From NCBI GenBank assembly GCA_027318945.1, contig DAHVOF010000126.1, positions 1 through 15,239 on the forward strand: DNA of 15,239 nt, in the 5' to 3' direction. Every line of letters begins with the position of its first letter. The first letter of the stretch is position 1. Below the pieces are notes generated by a model, which saw nothing but the letters and a program-made list of their open reading frames with translations, had not been told where the DNA came from and did not search any database. The stretch comes from Actinomycetota bacterium (GTDB lineage: Bacteria; Actinomycetota; Acidimicrobiia; Acidimicrobiales; Acidimicrobiaceae). Made by a program: the position numbers and the translations under genes. This document shows, piece after piece, positions 14,617 through 15,239 of the stretch.

Positions 14617-14872
14617 GACTCCCCCTTGCTGATCGAGCTGTCGTCGGCATTCTCGAGTTTCCCGCCTCTCCACACCAGGCCTCAACGCACCCGACGCGCT
14701 TGTCCAATTGCTAATCTACAGTCATCTCGTTCGAATCTCAATGGCACCAATTTTCACCAGGCACTTCCCTGCCCTGAACAACCGGCGAGGCGGCGTTCTG
14801 GGGCAAGAAACTGCTTACCCATAGCTAGATACTTGTGCGTAGATGATGGTATAAGGCTTATGTGCTCGTTTC
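14617..14872. other. Intergenic region between acs and the IS607-type remnant
   Basis: Holds the acs promoter and no supported gene. The left end of the decayed insertion element should lie in its right part, but IS607 elements lack terminal inverted repeats and I cannot place the boundary. Confidence 0.45.
14713..14741 (-). promoter_or_regulatory. Candidate promoter for acs
   Basis: On the minus strand, -35 TTGAGA (14741-14736; five of six), a 17-bp spacer and -10 TAGATT (14718-14713; four of six), about 97 nt before the acs start. Confidence 0.45.
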
Positions 14873-15239
14873 ATCGTTTCAATCGGAATCGCAGCAAAAG
14901 AGCTTGGGGTACACCCAGGCACCCTGCGGTTCAGAAGCTGAGGGCCGGATAGATGTGCCTGAGCGCACTGCTGGCGGACGCAGACGGTATGACCTTGCAA
15001 AGCTCCGCCACTTGGCTTCCCACCAGGGCACCATCTAAGCGTGTGACAGTCCTCTATGCCAGAGTCTCCACTGCTGGACAAAAGGACGACCTTGTACTCC
15101 AAGTGGCACTACTGGAATCGTTCGCAGCACAACGGCTGGGTCTACGAAGTCATCGAGGACGTGGGTTCAGGTCTCAACTACCAGAAGAAGGGTTTACGCC
15201 AGCTCATCACAAGAATCTGTTCTGGAGAAATCGAACGAC
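14873..15239 (+). pseudogene. tnpA: Decayed IS607-type serine recombinase (TnpA), 3' end outside window
   Basis: Pieces of one IS607-family transposase are readable in successive frames. From about 14882, IGIAAKELGVHPGTLR gives the MerR-like helix-turn-helix N terminus. From 14931 the next frame gives EAEGRIDVPERTAGGRRRYD and DLAKLRHLASHQ, then a stop at 15036-15038. From about 15025 a third frame gives TVLYARVSTAGQKDDL, containing the catalytic serine motif YARVS. From 15125 the first frame returns with HNGWVYEVIEDVGSGLNY and continues to the window edge. That makes three frame changes, each of +1. No start codon precedes the first piece; ATC at 14873 stands about where one is expected. IS607 elements carry tnpA followed by tnpB, so tnpB may lie to the right. 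The order and spacing of the domains are those of an intact protein, so decay by small indels is the simplest reading. Confidence 0.85.
14873..15239 (+). mobile_element. Left part of a degraded IS607-family insertion sequence
   Basis: Defined only by the broken recombinase. IS607 elements insert without target duplication and lack terminal inverted repeats, so the ends cannot be read off directly. The right part is outside the window. Confidence 0.65.

Noticed and set aside
14398..14952. 184-codon plus-strand frame running from acs into the IS607 remnant
   Set aside because: Its first part is antisense to acs and its end overlaps the recombinase pieces in another frame; no domain is seen.
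1..15239. CRISPR array, rRNA or tRNA genes
   Set aside because: No regularly spaced repeats, no rRNA-like stretch and no foldable tRNA were seen on either strand.

Overview
The window is about 15 kb of bacterial chromosome, moderately GC-rich, with long intergenic gaps. Most genes are on the minus strand. The gene families (a heterotroph's transporters, an acetyl-CoA synthetase, a flagellar stator protein, a sulfide:quinone oxidoreductase) and the protein style suggest a free-living, motile bacterium. I lean weakly towards an actinobacterium, possibly an acidimicrobial one, but no marker gene here proves it.

Left part (1-6851): a minus-strand cluster reads, in transcription order, a putative M29/NicX-like metalloenzyme (6100-4673), a NorQ/CbbQ-type MoxR AAA+ ATPase (4654-3806), a NorD/CbbO-type VWA protein (3813-1768) and, after a 422-bp gap with its own likely promoter, a TctA-type permease that runs off the window (1345-1). 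The first three are 18 bp apart or overlap, so they look like one operon. AAA+/VWA pairs of this type activate or load metal into a client enzyme (Rubisco, nitric oxide reductase). Here the obvious client is an enzyme not known to me to have such helpers. A LysR-family regulator (6852-7754, plus) is divergent from the cluster across a 751-bp region with several inverted repeats, so it is the natural regulator. I read the whole as a catabolic unit: uptake (TctA), an enzyme, its activase, and substrate-responsive control. The substrate is unknown.

Middle part (7755-9315): a solitary motB (8543-7779, minus), convergent with the LysR gene, then about 770 bp without a convincing gene, ending in a strong hairpin near the end of the next gene.

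Right part (9316-15239): a sulfide:quinone oxidoreductase-like flavoprotein (10524-9316, minus) divergent from an MFS transporter with an unusually long central loop (10916-12514, plus). The MFS gene converges on an AMP-forming acetyl-CoA synthetase (14616-12715, minus), which has a good promoter upstream. From about 14873 to the right edge lies a decayed, multiply frameshifted IS607-type serine recombinase, the left part of an old insertion element that continues outside the window.
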